Source: Flavobacterium sp. DG2-3
GTDB taxonomy: Bacteria; Bacteroidota; Bacteroidia; Flavobacteriales; Flavobacteriaceae
DNA: 64,000 nucleotides
Assembly: GCF_030730925.1 (NCBI RefSeq)
Contig: NZ_JAVAMB010000022.1
Span: 1-64,000 of the forward strand
Direction: 5' to 3'
The notes beneath the pieces are model-generated. The model was given only the letters and a program-made list of their open reading frames with translations, did no database searches and was not told where the DNA came from. The position numbers and the translations under genes are program-made. Of this stretch, positions 43,299-52,917 are shown piece by piece (within the stretch, counting starts at the first letter, position 1; each line of letters opens with the position of its first letter).

Positions 43299-44393
43299 AT
43301 GATGAGCATTTATAAAAATCCATTTCTTTTATGCACTTTGGCTTTATTCGTTTTAGTCTCGTGCGGAGATAAATCAAAAAAAGATTCTAACAACATAAAA
43401 ACGGTACCTGTTTACAAGGTTACTTTAAAAGACACTATAGTTTCGAGCAAATTTGTTGCCGATGTACATGCTAAAAACAATGTAGAAATTCACGTTCGTA
43501 TTCCGGGTTTATTAGACAAAGTATACGTTAGCGAAGGACAAAAAGTAAAAAAAGGACAACTTCTTTTCAAAATAAGCGATGTGGAGCTTCAGATTCAATT
43601 GTTGAAAGCCGAAGCGGTTTACAAAAGTGCTAAAGCCGACTTAAGAATTGCAACTGTTGAACTAGAACAGGCACAGACGCTTTTCAATAAAAAAGTAATT
43701 GCAGATAAAGAATTAGAATTGTCTAAAGCAAAAAATGATGCCGCTTCCGCGAAATTAGCTCACGCAGCCGCAGAAAGGAAAGCGATCAACCAGCAGATTA
43801 GTTTTACGACTATCCGCGCGCCATTTGACGGAACTGTAGATAGAATTCCGTTTAAAGAAGGAAGTTTGGTTGAAAATGGTTCTTTATTGACAACCGTTTC
43901 TCAATTGGATGATGTGTACGCCTATTTCTCTATCCCTGAGAACACGTATTTCCAAATGATGGAGGATAAAACCTTAAACACACAAGGCGATATTAAATTG
44001 GTATTGCCAAACGGACAAGTTTACGACCAAAAAGGAGAATTAAGAACTGCTGACGGAGAAATAGATAGACAGACAGGTTCTATTCAATACAAAGCAAAAT
44101 TTCACAATCCGCAAGGGTTTATTAAACACGGAACTTCTGGAAAACTGATTATTTCAGAGCCGAAAACCAATGCAATTTTAATTCCGCAGAAAGCTGTTTT
44201 TTCTATTCAGGACAAACAATACGTTTTTCGCGTGAACAAAGATGGAGTAGTTAAAATGACGAATGTTACAATTGAAACCACTCTAGATGATGTGTATATC
44301 TTAAATGACGGTCTAAAAAGCGACGACCTGATTGTACAAGAAGGAACACAATCATTAAGAGACGGCGATAAAATCAATATGAAACAAATATAG
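43299..44393 (+). CDS. RND efflux membrane-fusion lipoprotein
   Basis: This 364-aa periplasmic adaptor joins the pump to the outer-membrane channel. The ATG at 43299 is chosen because it gives a lipoprotein signal peptide (LLCTLALFVLVSC, lipidated Cys); the longer frame begins with a non-ATG codon and a non-signal stretch. The HlyD/AcrA order is visible: barrel-sandwich half (NNVEIHVRIPGLLDKVYVSE then GQKVKKGQLLFKI), alpha-hairpin (AKADLRIATVELEQAQTLFN), second lipoyl half (TTIRAPFDGTVDRIPFKEGS), then the beta-barrel and membrane-proximal domain. The pump gene follows after 51 bp. Confidence 0.9.
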   Translation: MMSIYKNPFLLCTLALFVLVSCGDKSKKDSNNIKTVPVYKVTLKDTIVSSKFVADVHAKNNVEIHVRIPGLLDKVYVSEGQKVKKGQLLFKISDVELQIQLLKAEAVYKSAKADLRIATVELEQAQTLFNKKVIADKELELSKAKNDAASAKLAHAAAERKAINQQISFTTIRAPFDGTVDRIPFKEGSLVENGSLLTTVSQLDDVYAYFSIPENTYFQMMEDKTLNTQGDIKLVLPNGQVYDQKGELRTADGEIDRQTGSIQYKAKFHNPQGFIKHGTSGKLIISEPKTNAILIPQKAVFSIQDKQYVFRVNKDGVVKMTNVTIETTLDDVYILNDGLKSDDLIVQEGTQSLRDGDKINMKQI

Positions 44394-44444
44394 GTTTATC
44401 GACTTGTAAAACAGTTATTTAATTATTTATCTAAAAAATTCAAA

Positions 44445-47400
44445 ATGATAGAGCTATTTATCAGAAGGAAAATATTGTCATTAATCATCTCGGTTATGAT
44501 AGTCCTTCTGGGATTGCTGGCGTTGTTTCAGCTTCCCATTACCCAATTCCCAGATATTGTACCACCGTCTGTAACCGTTACAGCAAAATATACAGGAGCA
44601 AATGCAGAGGTTTCGGCCAATGCTGTCGCCCTTCCGCTAGAGAGAGCCATAAATGGAGTTCCGGGAATGACGTATATGTCGACCGTAACTTCCAATGATG
44701 GTCTGACTTTAATTCAGGTTTTCTTTGAAGTAGGAACCGATCCCGATCTTGCCGCAGTAAACGTGCAGAATAGGGTTACGACAATTTTGGATGAACTTCC
44801 AGAAGAGGTAATTCGCGCCGGAGTTACAACCGAAAAAGAGGTAAACAGTATGCTGATGTACTTGAATATTACAAGTACCGACAAAACTCAGGATGAGCAG
44901 TTTATCTTCAACTTTACGGATATTAATATTCTTCAGGAATTAAAACGTATTGATGGTGTCGGACGTGCCGAAATCATGGGTCAGAAAGAATATTCGATGC
45001 GTGTCTGGCTAGATCCAGAAAAGATGCTTTCGTATAATATATCAGCCAATGAAGTGATTAATTCGCTTCAAAAACAAAACATTTCTGCTGCGCCAGGTAA
45101 AGTGGGTGAAGGTTCAGGTCAAATGAACAATCAGTTGCAATATGTAATTAAGTATGGCGGAAAATTCTTTGAACCGAAGCAATATGAAGAAATTCCGTTA
45201 AGAGCCAATTCAGACGGAACTATTTTACGATTAAAAGACATTTCGAAAATTGAATTCGGCGCGATGAGCTACGGAATGGTTTCTAAAACTGACGGAAAGC
45301 CTTCTGCATCGATCATGCTAAAACAGCGACCAGGTTCGAACGCTTCTGAAGTAATTGCGAGCGTAAAAGAAAAAATGGAAGAGCTGAAAGGGTCTTCTTT
45401 CCCTCCTGGAATGGAATTCAACATTGCGTATGACGTCTCTCGTTTCCTAGACGCTTCGATTCATGAAGTATTAAGAACATTGGTCGAAGCCTTTATTTTA
45501 GTGGCATTTGTCGTTTTCCTTTTCCTTCAAGATTGGAGATCGACGTTGATTCCGGTACTGGCTGTTCCTGTCGCGCTTATTGGTGCGTTTACCTTTATGT
45601 CGATGATGGGATTCTCGATCAACTTACTGACGCTTTTCGCCTTGGTACTTTCGATCGGAATTGTAGTAGATAACGCGATTGTTGTTGTCGAAGCTGTTCA
45701 CGTAAAAATATCGGAAGAACATATGGCGCCTATGGAAGCGACCATTAGTGCGATGAAAGAAATTACAGGTGCCGTTATTGCGATTACGATTGTAATGGCT
45801 GCGGTATTTATTCCGGTTGCTTTCTTGAGTGGTCCCGTTGGAGTTTTCTACCGACAGTTCTCTTTAACAATGGCGATTAGTATTGTGATTTCGGGTATTA
45901 ACGCACTTACGCTTACCCCTGCCCTTTGTGCTATTATGTTGAAAGCGCACGATCCGAATAAAGAGAAAAAATCACTTTTAGATCGTTTCTTCAACAGATT
46001 CAATCACTGGTTTGACAATATTACTTCAAAATACATCAAAGTATTAGTGAAATTTGCTGATCGTAATACGGTCACCGTTGGTTTATTAGTGCTTTTCTGC
46101 ATCTTAACTTGGGGAACTACAAGATTTTTAGCATCAGGATTTATCCCGACGGAAGATCAGGGAATGGTTTACGTGAGTGTTACTACTCCGCAAGGAGCAA
46201 CGGTAGAACGTACCGAAAAAGCGTTGGATGAAGTAACTAAAATTGCGCAAGGAATTAAAGGCGTTGATAATGTTACAACTCTTGCTGGTTATAGTATTGT
46301 AACTGAAATCGCTGGAGCTTCGTACGGAATGGGAATGATCAACTTGAAAGACTGGAGCGAACGTGATATCTCGGTTACCGATTTTATGGCGGAACTTACC
46401 GAAAAAACTAAAAACATTACTGATGCTCAAATCGAGATTTTTGCACCGCCAACAGTTCCTGGTTTTGGTAACACCAGTGGTTTTGAGCTTCGTTTGCTTG
46501 ATAAATCCGGAGGAAGCATTACCAATACTGATAAAGTAACGAAAGAATTTATCAAAGAATTAAATGCTTCGCCAGAAATTCAGAACTCATTTTCGAGTTT
46601 TGACGCTACTTTCCCGCAATATTTAATTCATATTGATTATGATTTGGCGGCTAAAAAAGGAATTTCTGTTGACAATGCCATGAGTACTTTACAGACCATG
46701 TTAGGCTCATTTTATGCAACCAATTTTATCCGTTTCTCTCAGATGTATAAAGTAATGGTTCAGGCAAGTCCGCAGTTTCGTCAAAATCCAGAAAGCATTT
46801 TGGATATGTATTTGAAAAATGAGGCTGGCGAAATGGTTCCGTTTTCTACTTTCATCAAATTAGAAAGAGTGTATGGTCCAGAGGTTTTGACGCGTTACAA
46901 CATGTATATGTCGGCAATGATTAACGGTGAACCTGCTGAAGGTTACAGTTCTGGAGATGCCATTGCTGCCGTGGAAAGAATCGCTGCAGAAAAATTGCCA
47001 AGCCGTTTTGAATTGGAATGGTCTGGTATGACGCGTGAAGAAATTCTTTCGGGTAACCAAACGATATACATTTTTGGACTGTGTATACTTTTCGTATACT
47101 TATTATTGGCCGCGCAATACGAAAGTTTATTGCTTCCGTTCCCAGTATTATTAAGTCTTCCTGTTGGAGTTTTCGGTTCTTATATCGCACTTGTAATGGT
47201 TGGATTAGACAATAATATTTACGCCCAAGTAGCACTCGTCATGTTGATTGGTCTGCTCGCCAAGAACGCCATTCTGATTGTCGAATTTGCCATGGCGCAG
47301 AACAAACTCGGACGCGATATCGTCGAAGCTGCGATTGAAGGAGCCAGACTTCGTTTCCGTCCAATTTTGATGACTTCATTCGCTTTTATTTCAGGATTGA

Positions 47401-47561
47401 TTCCGCTGTGTATTGCTTCTGGTGCGGGTGCAATTGGTAACCGTTCTATCGGAACAGCTGCTGCAGGCGGAATGTTAATCGGGACAGTATTTGGTCTTTT
47501 GATTATTCCTGGACTTTATATACTGTTTGCAAAATTGGAAAAACGAATGAGTAAATCTTAA
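44445..47561 (+). CDS. RND multidrug efflux pump, inner-membrane transporter (AcrB/MexB class)
   Basis: This 1,038-aa proton-driven trimeric exporter of the HAE1 type has 12 transmembrane helices with two large periplasmic loops. It has the N-terminal LPITQFPDIVPPSVTVTAKY typical of AcrB, and the TM4 proton-relay pair in LSIGIVVDNAIVVVEAV (Asp-Asn instead of the commoner Asp-Asp). GFIPTEDQGMVYVSV and, in TM10, GLLAKNAILIVEFA with its conserved Lys follow. The D-N pattern matches the usual VDNAIVVVE of the family. With the adaptor upstream and the outer-membrane factor downstream it forms a complete tripartite drug efflux system. Confidence 0.95.
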   Translation: MIELFIRRKILSLIISVMIVLLGLLALFQLPITQFPDIVPPSVTVTAKYTGANAEVSANAVALPLERAINGVPGMTYMSTVTSNDGLTLIQVFFEVGTDPDLAAVNVQNRVTTILDELPEEVIRAGVTTEKEVNSMLMYLNITSTDKTQDEQFIFNFTDINILQELKRIDGVGRAEIMGQKEYSMRVWLDPEKMLSYNISANEVINSLQKQNISAAPGKVGEGSGQMNNQLQYVIKYGGKFFEPKQYEEIPLRANSDGTILRLKDISKIEFGAMSYGMVSKTDGKPSASIMLKQRPGSNASEVIASVKEKMEELKGSSFPPGMEFNIAYDVSRFLDASIHEVLRTLVEAFILVAFVVFLFLQDWRSTLIPVLAVPVALIGAFTFMSMMGFSINLLTLFALVLSIGIVVDNAIVVVEAVHVKISEEHMAPMEATISAMKEITGAVIAITIVMAAVFIPVAFLSGPVGVFYRQFSLTMAISIVISGINALTLTPALCAIMLKAHDPNKEKKSLLDRFFNRFNHWFDNITSKYIKVLVKFADRNTVTVGLLVLFCILTWGTTRFLASGFIPTEDQGMVYVSVTTPQGATVERTEKALDEVTKIAQGIKGVDNVTTLAGYSIVTEIAGASYGMGMINLKDWSERDISVTDFMAELTEKTKNITDAQIEIFAPPTVPGFGNTSGFELRLLDKSGGSITNTDKVTKEFIKELNASPEIQNSFSSFDATFPQYLIHIDYDLAAKKGISVDNAMSTLQTMLGSFYATNFIRFSQMYKVMVQASPQFRQNPESILDMYLKNEAGEMVPFSTFIKLERVYGPEVLTRYNMYMSAMINGEPAEGYSSGDAIAAVERIAAEKLPSRFELEWSGMTREEILSGNQTIYIFGLCILFVYLLLAAQYESLLLPFPVLLSLPVGVFGSYIALVMVGLDNNIYAQVALVMLIGLLAKNAILIVEFAMAQNKLGRDIVEAAIEGARLRFRPILMTSFAFISGLIPLCIASGAGAIGNRSIGTAAAGGMLIGTVFGLLIIPGLYILFAKLEKRMSKS

Positions 47562-47570
47562 TTTTTTTAT

Positions 47571-47757
47571 TTAAACACATAGAAACATAGACATGCGAAC
47601 CGCAGAAAGGCGTTTCACTTAGTTTAAATAAACATAGCTAAACTTTGTCAAAGTTTAAAACTTTGACAAAGTTGGTATCCACACAAAGCTATGTGTTAGA
47701 AACGAGTTTCTTTCTAAACTCTTTTTGAGATGAAAAAATCTATGTTTCTATGTGTTT
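47571..47757. repeat. Complete MITE-like element (copy b)
   Basis: It is bounded by perfect inverted repeats: TTAAACACATAGAAACATAG (47571-47590) and its complement ending at 47757. Inside are the long palindrome beginning AACTTTGTCAAAGTTT at 47641 and CTATGTGTTAGAAACGAGTTTC. It lies between the pump and outer-membrane-factor genes and carries no frame, so it sits inside an otherwise contiguous operon. Confidence 0.7.
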
Positions 47758-47795
47758 CAAAAAAATTTAGCAGACAAAACAAATAAATCGAAAAA

Positions 47796-49283
47796 ATGAA
47801 AAACATATTAAATCAATATAAAAATACTGATGTGATAAGGACAACCAAAAGTGCCGTTATAATAACCGGAATTTTACTTTTGACCGCTTGTTCTGCGCCA
47901 AAAGTCAGTAACAAACTAGACGCTGCAAAGCTTCCAGAGAATTTTGATACAAAAACAAAAGAAGCTTCAAGCGAGACGCCTTTTATTCCGTTAAAAACAG
48001 GAACCTTTTTTAAAGATCCGAAATTAGACGAATTACTAAAAAAAGCGGTTGCTAAAAATCCTGATTATTTAATCATGCAGGAGCGAATTTTAATTGCCAA
48101 TTCGCATTTAAAAGTCGCTAAACTGGCGCTTCTTCCCTCTTTAGATCTTGTAGCAGATGCTTCTGGAACGCATTACGGAAAATATACGATGGATGGAGTT
48201 GGTAACTACGATACTAACTTTTCTCAGAATATTACCGAAAAACAAAGAATCAACGAAGATCTTACGCCAAACCTATTTTTAGGAGCTAAAGTTTCTTGGG
48301 AAGCTGATATTTGGGGAAAACTGAGCAATCGTAAAAAAGCGGCACAACAGCGATTTTTCGCCTCACAGCAAGGAATGCGTTTGCTGCAAACACGACTTTT
48401 AGGAGATGTTGCCGATTTGTACTTCAAACTTATCGCATTAGACAAACAAGCTGCCATTTATGATGACAACTTAAAAACACAAGAAAGAGCATTAGATATC
48501 GTTTCGGCGCAAAGATCGGTTGGAAAAGCAACTGAATTGGCTGTTCAGCAATTTAATGCGCAAAACAGTAATATTCACGCAGAAGCTTCAGAATTAAAAT
48601 TAAGCATCGATCAGACTGAAAAAGCTTTATTGACCCTTTTAGGTGAATATGGCGGAAAAATTGATAGAAGCAGCGATTTCTTGTCTGGACATTTGGAGGT
48701 TTTAAACCAAAAAATAAGCGTAGATTCTATCATTCACAAAAGGCCAGACGTATCTGAAGCTTATTTCGAATTACTGGCTAGTAATGCTGACGCTAAATCG
48801 GCTCGTGCGGCATTCTTTCCTACTGTGAATTTGGGCGGATATGCAGGTTTTAATTCGTTTTCATTCAGTACTTTCTTTGATGCGGGTTCTTTTGCTTGGC
48901 AATTATTGGGCGGACTGACAGCTCCTGTTTTCAATAAAGGTCAGATTAAACAGGAATTTTATGTTTCGAATAGAAGACAGGAAATTTCATTTCTACAATA
49001 TCAAAATACCGTTACAACAGCTTTCAACGAGTTAAGTGCTTTACTGCATAGAAATCAAGCGTATGAAGATGTTTTAAAATATAAATTGAATGAAATTGAC
49101 CATCTCGAAATTGCCGTAAATGTCTCAAATGACCTCTATTTGAGCGGTTATGCCAATTATCTGGAAATCATTAATGCACAAAAAAATAAATTGCAGGCTG
49201 AATTGGACTTTGTCGATATCCAGCTTCGAAATGCAAACTCTCAAGTATTGCTTTACAAAGCTTTAGGCGGAGGAATAAATTAG
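47796..49283 (+). CDS. Outer-membrane factor of RND efflux (TolC/NodT family lipoprotein)
   Basis: This 495-aa trimeric channel protein has a lipobox (GILLLTAC) around residue 32, then two OEP repeats rich in coiled coil. LDELLKKAVAKNPDYLIMQ and LGAKVSWEADIWGKLSNRKK belong to the first half. RPDVSEAYFELLASNADAKS and FNKGQIKQEFYVSNRRQEIS belong to the second, all NodT-family hallmarks. A 234-bp gap containing a MITE-like repeat separates it from the pump gene. It completes the tripartite exporter. Confidence 0.92.
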   Translation: MKNILNQYKNTDVIRTTKSAVIITGILLLTACSAPKVSNKLDAAKLPENFDTKTKEASSETPFIPLKTGTFFKDPKLDELLKKAVAKNPDYLIMQERILIANSHLKVAKLALLPSLDLVADASGTHYGKYTMDGVGNYDTNFSQNITEKQRINEDLTPNLFLGAKVSWEADIWGKLSNRKKAAQQRFFASQQGMRLLQTRLLGDVADLYFKLIALDKQAAIYDDNLKTQERALDIVSAQRSVGKATELAVQQFNAQNSNIHAEASELKLSIDQTEKALLTLLGEYGGKIDRSSDFLSGHLEVLNQKISVDSIIHKRPDVSEAYFELLASNADAKSARAAFFPTVNLGGYAGFNSFSFSTFFDAGSFAWQLLGGLTAPVFNKGQIKQEFYVSNRRQEISFLQYQNTVTTAFNELSALLHRNQAYEDVLKYKLNEIDHLEIAVNVSNDLYLSGYANYLEIINAQKNKLQAELDFVDIQLRNANSQVLLYKALGGGIN

Positions 49284-49343
49284 TTTATATGTTGGTCAAA
49301 AATTGCTTCTGTTTATAATAGCTCATCGCAGAGGCTGTTTTAT

Positions 49344-49377
49344 ATCCCATTTCTTAATCGAAATGGGATTTTTTTAT
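49344..49377 (+). terminator. Terminator of the RND efflux operon
   Basis: ATCCCATTTC (49344-49353) pairs perfectly with GAAATGGGAT (49360-49369) around TTAATC and is followed by seven T. It lies 60 bp after the outer-membrane-factor stop. Confidence 0.85.
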
Positions 49378-49431
49378 ATAAATAATAACCCCTAGGATTA
49401 AATTATTTTTAACAAATAAATAAAAGCCTAA

Positions 49432-49580
49432 TATTTTACCGCAAAGTACGCAAAGTTTTTTTTAATCATAACAATGAAAAAGTTCGCAAGGCTCTGTCTG
49501 CACAAAGCTTTGCGAACTTAAAATATCGATTAGGATTAGTCTCAGAACAAAAATATCTTTGCGAACTTTGCGTTAATTTT
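49432..49580. repeat. Inverted-repeat element built on CGCAAAG words
   Basis: The left end (CCGCAAAGTACGCAAAG, about 49439-49455) faces an inverted right end (CTTTGCGAACTTTGCG, about 49557-49572). A second inverted pair, AAGTTCGCAA/TTGCGAACTT, lies inside. It is about 145 bp long with no frame: a further small repeat element in the leader of the Crp/Fnr gene. Confidence 0.55.
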
Positions 49581-49668
49581 TATGCCATTCAACAGAAAAG
49601 CTATTGTTTTTTTATCGATTTTTTTCGGTTACACTTAACAACTATTATCTTTATTAAAAAAACTGAAA

Positions 49669-50229
49669 ATGGATATTTCCAAAATTCTTGATCTCATTTA
49701 CGAACTTCCTGAAGAGTCCAAATTGGCGCTGCAAAACAATGTCTCCGAAATTGCTTTCCCGAAAGGGCATATTTTACTAAAAGCCAACAAAATAGAATCG
49801 AATATTTATTTTATAAAAAAAGGATTGGTAAGAGCGTATGTAGAACGAGACAATGAAGTCACTTTTTGGTTTGGAAAAGAAGGAGAAACTATTATTTCGA
49901 TGAAAAGTTACGTCGAAGACCAGCCTGGTTATGAAAACATTGAACTTTTGGAAGATTGCGAATTGTACGAACTCAAAACCGAAAACCTAAGAAAGCTCTT
50001 TAAGGAAGATGTTCATATTGCCAATTGGGGAAGAAAATTTGCAGAAAAAGAATTAATCAAAACCGAAGAACGTTTGATCTCCAAACAATTCAAAAATGCC
50101 TCCGAACGCTATTTAGAATTAATGAAAGACCATCCTGTACTGCTCCAAAGAGTACAATTGGGACATATCGCTTCTTATTTAGGCATTACACAAGTCAGCT
50201 TGAGCAGAATTCGGGCAGAGTTAAAATAA
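49669..50229 (+). CDS. Crp/Fnr-family transcriptional regulator
   Basis: This 186-aa protein has an N-terminal cyclic-nucleotide-binding-like beta barrel (FPKGHILLKANKIESNIYFI, KKGLVRAYVE) and a C-terminal winged helix (RVQLGHIASYLGITQVSLSR). The phosphate-binding cassette of true Crp is not preserved, and there are no Fnr-type N-terminal cysteines, so the effector is unknown. It precedes an SMR exporter gene in the same direction by 263 bp and is a likely regulator of it. Proteins of this shape commonly sit beside transporters in Bacteroidota. Confidence 0.85.
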   Translation: MDISKILDLIYELPEESKLALQNNVSEIAFPKGHILLKANKIESNIYFIKKGLVRAYVERDNEVTFWFGKEGETIISMKSYVEDQPGYENIELLEDCELYELKTENLRKLFKEDVHIANWGRKFAEKELIKTEERLISKQFKNASERYLELMKDHPVLLQRVQLGHIASYLGITQVSLSRIRAELK

Positions 50230-50492
50230 CCAATTAAGAAATCTTCCTTCAATCTACCTTACAAATTTATTTAAATCTTAGCAAATCTGCTTTAATCTGT
50301 GTAAATCTGCGTGAAACATCTATATGCAAAAAATATTTCACGCTCCAGATAGCTATCGGGAATAAAAGATTTTAGCAGATTTAATTGGATTTTGCTATTG
50401 ATCGAAACTGATTAAAATAATTTCATTTTTTATCATTTGTTAAATTATTTCTGCTTTCCATAAAAGAACTTTGCAGCATAAAATTTAACTAT
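50230..50492. repeat. AATCTGC/TCTGCGTGAAAC repeat with palindrome
   Basis: The gap contains AAATCTGC-type words, TTTCACGCTC and a one-mismatch copy of the palindrome (CCAGATAGCTATCGGG, 50345-50360). It is the same composite as at 8585-8940 and 54345-54395. No riboswitch-like structure for the SMR gene was recognised. Confidence 0.55.
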
Positions 50493-50819
50493 ATGAACTG
50501 GATTATCTTAATCATTGCAGGCTTGTTTGAAGTAGCCTTCGCCTCATGTCTCGGAAAAGCAAAAGCAACTACAGGAACCGAAATGTACTATTGGTATATT
50601 GGTTTCTTCATCTCATTAACGGTAAGTATGCTACTGTTAATGAAAGCTACAGAAACGCTTCCGCTTGGAACTGCCTACGCGGTCTGGACCGGAATTGGAG
50701 CAGTCGGAACTGTATTGGTCGGAATCTTTGTTTTTAAAGAACCTGCTGCTTTCTGGAGATTGTTCTTCTTAGCGACACTAGTTGGTTCAATTGTTGGTTT
50801 AAAAGCAGTTTCGCACTAA
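50493..50819 (+). CDS. Small multidrug resistance (SMR) exporter, Gdx/SugE-like
   Basis: This 108-aa protein has four transmembrane helices, the exact family architecture. The essential membrane Glu13 is in LIIAGLFEVAFA, and the conserved TM3 GTAYAVWTGIGAVGTVLVGI precedes a final helix. It functions as an antiparallel dimer exchanging protons for a cation. The TM1 surroundings and short loops fit the guanidinium-exporter (Gdx/SugE) branch rather than EmrE, but this cannot be settled by eye. The upstream Crp/Fnr gene may control it. Confidence 0.88.
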   Translation: MNWIILIIAGLFEVAFASCLGKAKATTGTEMYYWYIGFFISLTVSMLLLMKATETLPLGTAYAVWTGIGAVGTVLVGIFVFKEPAAFWRLFFLATLVGSIVGLKAVSH

Positions 50820-50893
50820 AAATATATTTTTGTTTCAGGTTTCAAGTTTCACGTTACTCAACTTAACTTGAAACTTTTAAAATCGTTACATTC

Positions 50894-51140
50894 AACTTTG
50901 TCAAAGTTTCGAACTTTGACAAAGTTTTTTTGTTTTTAAACACATAGAAACATAGATTATTCTCTCCAAAAAAAGGAAATTGAAAGAAACTAGTTTCTAA
51001 CACATAGGTATACACGCTCAACATCCCAATCTTGTCATTCCGAGGAACGAGGAATCTCACGCGCGATTCGACAAAGATTGACGAACTTTGACAAAGTTTA
51101 CGCACCTCATATAGAACATAGCCCAACGTTCCAACCTTGG
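50894..51140. repeat. MITE-like element, inverted incomplete copy (copy c)
   Basis: It begins with the full palindrome (AACTTTGTCAAAGTTT, 50894-50925), then the terminal repeat TTTTTAAACACATAGAAACATAG-type word at 50933-50955. GAAACTAGTTTCTAACACATAG follows and then half of the palindrome at about 51080. Internal order is the reverse of copy a at 54408, so it is inserted in the opposite direction. The far terminal repeat is missing. CATTCCGAGGAACGAGG at about 51036 is a different dispersed repeat. Confidence 0.55.
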
Positions 51141-51413
51141 TTACGTTACGATTATAAAATATTGTGGGTTAATACATTGTGTACCCAAGGTTGAAACCTT
51201 GGGCTATGTTTAAAAATTGGGAGTATAATTACATTTCTATTTTCTATTTTCTATTTTCAAATTACACAATTTTCAAATTATCTAATTTCCTAATTACCCC
51301 AATTATCTAATTAAAAAACTAATGCATTTTCAGCATCACCTGATAAAAAAATAGCATTTTACCACATTATTCTCTGCTTTATCTTTGTCAAAAATTAAAG
51401 CATACATTAAAAA
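51141..51413. other. Low-complexity leader of the ElaA-type gene
   Basis: It holds inverted CCAAGGTT words (about 51184-51205 with about 51130-51140) and tandem ATTTTCTATTTTC and CAAATTATCTAATT units (about 51228-51320). No gene is seen. The promoter should lie after about 51330. Confidence 0.45.
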
Positions 51414-51860
51414 ATGACATTCAGCCATTCCATTAAATCTTTTGACGAATTAACCAATCACGAATTGTACAATATGCTTCGTTTAAGATGCGATGTTTTT
51501 GTTGTAGAACAAAACTGTCCCTATCTTGACTTAGACAATAAAGACCAGAAAAGTTTTCACTTATTATATTACGTCGATAACGAATTGGCAGGCGTAACAC
51601 GTTTGCTTCCTGTTGGAATTTCATATGATGAAATTTCGATCGGAAGAGTTACAATTGAAAAAACACATCGCGGACTGGGTTTAGGCAAAAAGCTAATGGA
51701 AGCTTCTATTGCTGGCTGCGAAGAAAAATTTGGAAAAGCGCCAATTAGAATCAGTGCGCAATATCATTTGTCTTCATTTTACCAATCGCTTGGCTTTGCT
51801 GAACAAGGCGATGTTTACGATGAAGACGGAATTCCGCATATCGAAATGCTGCGGGCATAA
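51414..51860 (+). CDS. ElaA-family GNAT acetyltransferase
   Basis: This 148-aa GNAT-fold protein has the ElaA hallmark N-terminus. FDELTNHELYNMLRLRCDVF is followed by VVEQNCPYLDLDNKDQKSFH, and the acetyl-CoA loop is RGLGLGKKLMEA (Q/RxxGxG/A, about residues 86-97). The segment AQYHLSSFYQSLGF is also typical. The natural acceptor of this family is not established. It is convergent with a LysR gene; the stops are 2 bp apart, so the transcripts probably overlap. Confidence 0.9.
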   Translation: MTFSHSIKSFDELTNHELYNMLRLRCDVFVVEQNCPYLDLDNKDQKSFHLLYYVDNELAGVTRLLPVGISYDEISIGRVTIEKTHRGLGLGKKLMEASIAGCEEKFGKAPIRISAQYHLSSFYQSLGFAEQGDVYDEDGIPHIEMLRA

Positions 51861-51862
51861 GT

Positions 51863-52726
51863 TTACGGAATAATCAGTTTCAAAACATTGGCCAATACAG
51901 GATTATGATCTTCGGTTCTCCAATTAATATATAAATCGGTTTCTAAAGGCAGTTTGATAAATCGGATTCCGGGAATTTCATGAAAAAGATACGAATCGGG
52001 TAAAATCGCTATTCCGAGCCCTTTTCGAACTAAAGCAATAATAGAAGAGCCAAATTCAGAATGAAGATATACTTCTGGAGCATTTTCTAGAGAATGGAAC
52101 AATCTTCTGATGAGATCGCTGTAACTGCTTCCTTCATCATTTGTTGGCAAAATAAACTTTTGAGAACCAAGCGTTTCTTTCGTCAGATCTTCTGGAGTTT
52201 GATACGAATGATTTTCGGGAACCACAATGGCCAAATGATCGGTATAGATTTTTTGAGACTGAATATCTTTGGCATTATTAATATCTCTGGTTATGGCCAG
52301 ATCTATTTTATAATTGCGAAGGAAATCCTGCTGGTTTTCGTAAAGCACTTGAACCAATTTGATTTTAAGTTTTGGAAAAGCATCAGAAATACGAGATATA
52401 ATATCAGGCATAAGCGAAGCCGAAATCGAATCGGGATGAGAAATGGTAATGGTACCGCTCTCCCCTAACTGAATCTGGCGGGCAGATTGATGAATAAATT
52501 CTAATTTACTCAATTCTACCTCCCATTTTTCTTTTAAGAATTGACCAGCTGCCGTAAGTTTGACATTGCGTTTATTGCGTTCAAAAAGTTGCACACCAAG
52601 CTGATTCTCCAAAGACTGAATCTGACGGCTGAGTGCTGATTGTGTAATATTCATTTTTCCGGCTGTATTCCAGAAATGAAGTTCTCGCGACAACGCCAAA
52701 AAATATTTTATCTGCTGTAAATCCAT
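51863..52726 (-). CDS. LysR-family transcriptional regulator
   Basis: This 287-aa protein has a winged helix-turn-helix at residues 1-60 (FWNTAGKMNITQSALSRQIQ, LENQLGVQLFERNKRNVKLT). A periplasmic-binding-like effector domain starts about residue 90 (GTITISHPDSISASLMPDII) and includes GLGIAILPDSYL. There is no OxyR-type cysteine pair. The target is unknown. It is convergent with the ElaA-type gene and divergent from the GNAT-EamA pair, whose EamA exporter is a plausible target by position (inference). Confidence 0.88.
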   Translation of the reverse strand: MDLQQIKYFLALSRELHFWNTAGKMNITQSALSRQIQSLENQLGVQLFERNKRNVKLTAAGQFLKEKWEVELSKLEFIHQSARQIQLGESGTITISHPDSISASLMPDIISRISDAFPKLKIKLVQVLYENQQDFLRNYKIDLAITRDINNAKDIQSQKIYTDHLAIVVPENHSYQTPEDLTKETLGSQKFILPTNDEGSSYSDLIRRLFHSLENAPEVYLHSEFGSSIIALVRKGLGIAILPDSYLFHEIPGIRFIKLPLETDLYINWRTEDHNPVLANVLKLIIP

Positions 52727-52786
52727 TGATGCAATTTACGCATTTATTGAGAATAAAAAATAGCTTTTAATGCATTAAAACTTAAT

Positions 52787-52850
52787 TGTTTTAACACATA
52801 GAATCATAGGATATTGAAGATGCAGAAAGGCGTTTCACTTATTTTAAAAA
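52787..52850. repeat. MITE-like element, partial copy (copy e)
   Basis: A terminal repeat with one change, TTTTAACACATAGAATCATAG, is followed by GCAGAAAGGCGTTTCACTTA. Copy b at 47571 has the same sequence after its left end. The right half is absent. Confidence 0.5.
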
Positions 52851-52865
52851 ACATAGCAATCTATT

Positions 52866-52898
52866 AAAGCTGACAGGTTTTAAAAACCTGTCAGCTTT
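52866..52898. terminator. Perfect hairpin AAAGCTGACAGGTTT
   Basis: Fifteen-base arms (52866-52880 and 52884-52898) with a 3-nt loop and an AAA/TTT border form a strong hairpin 20 bp before the GNAT start. It may be a dispersed hairpin repeat, or a terminator/attenuator in the GNAT leader. Its position before, not after, a gene favours a repeat. Confidence 0.5.
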
Positions 52899-52917
52899 CG
52901 TAACTAAAAATAAAACG

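Noticed and set aside
50230..50492. Guanidine riboswitch ahead of the SMR exporter
   Set aside because: I looked for the paired ACGR loops of the class II type and for a class I-like structure and saw neither. The gap is explained by dispersed repeats.
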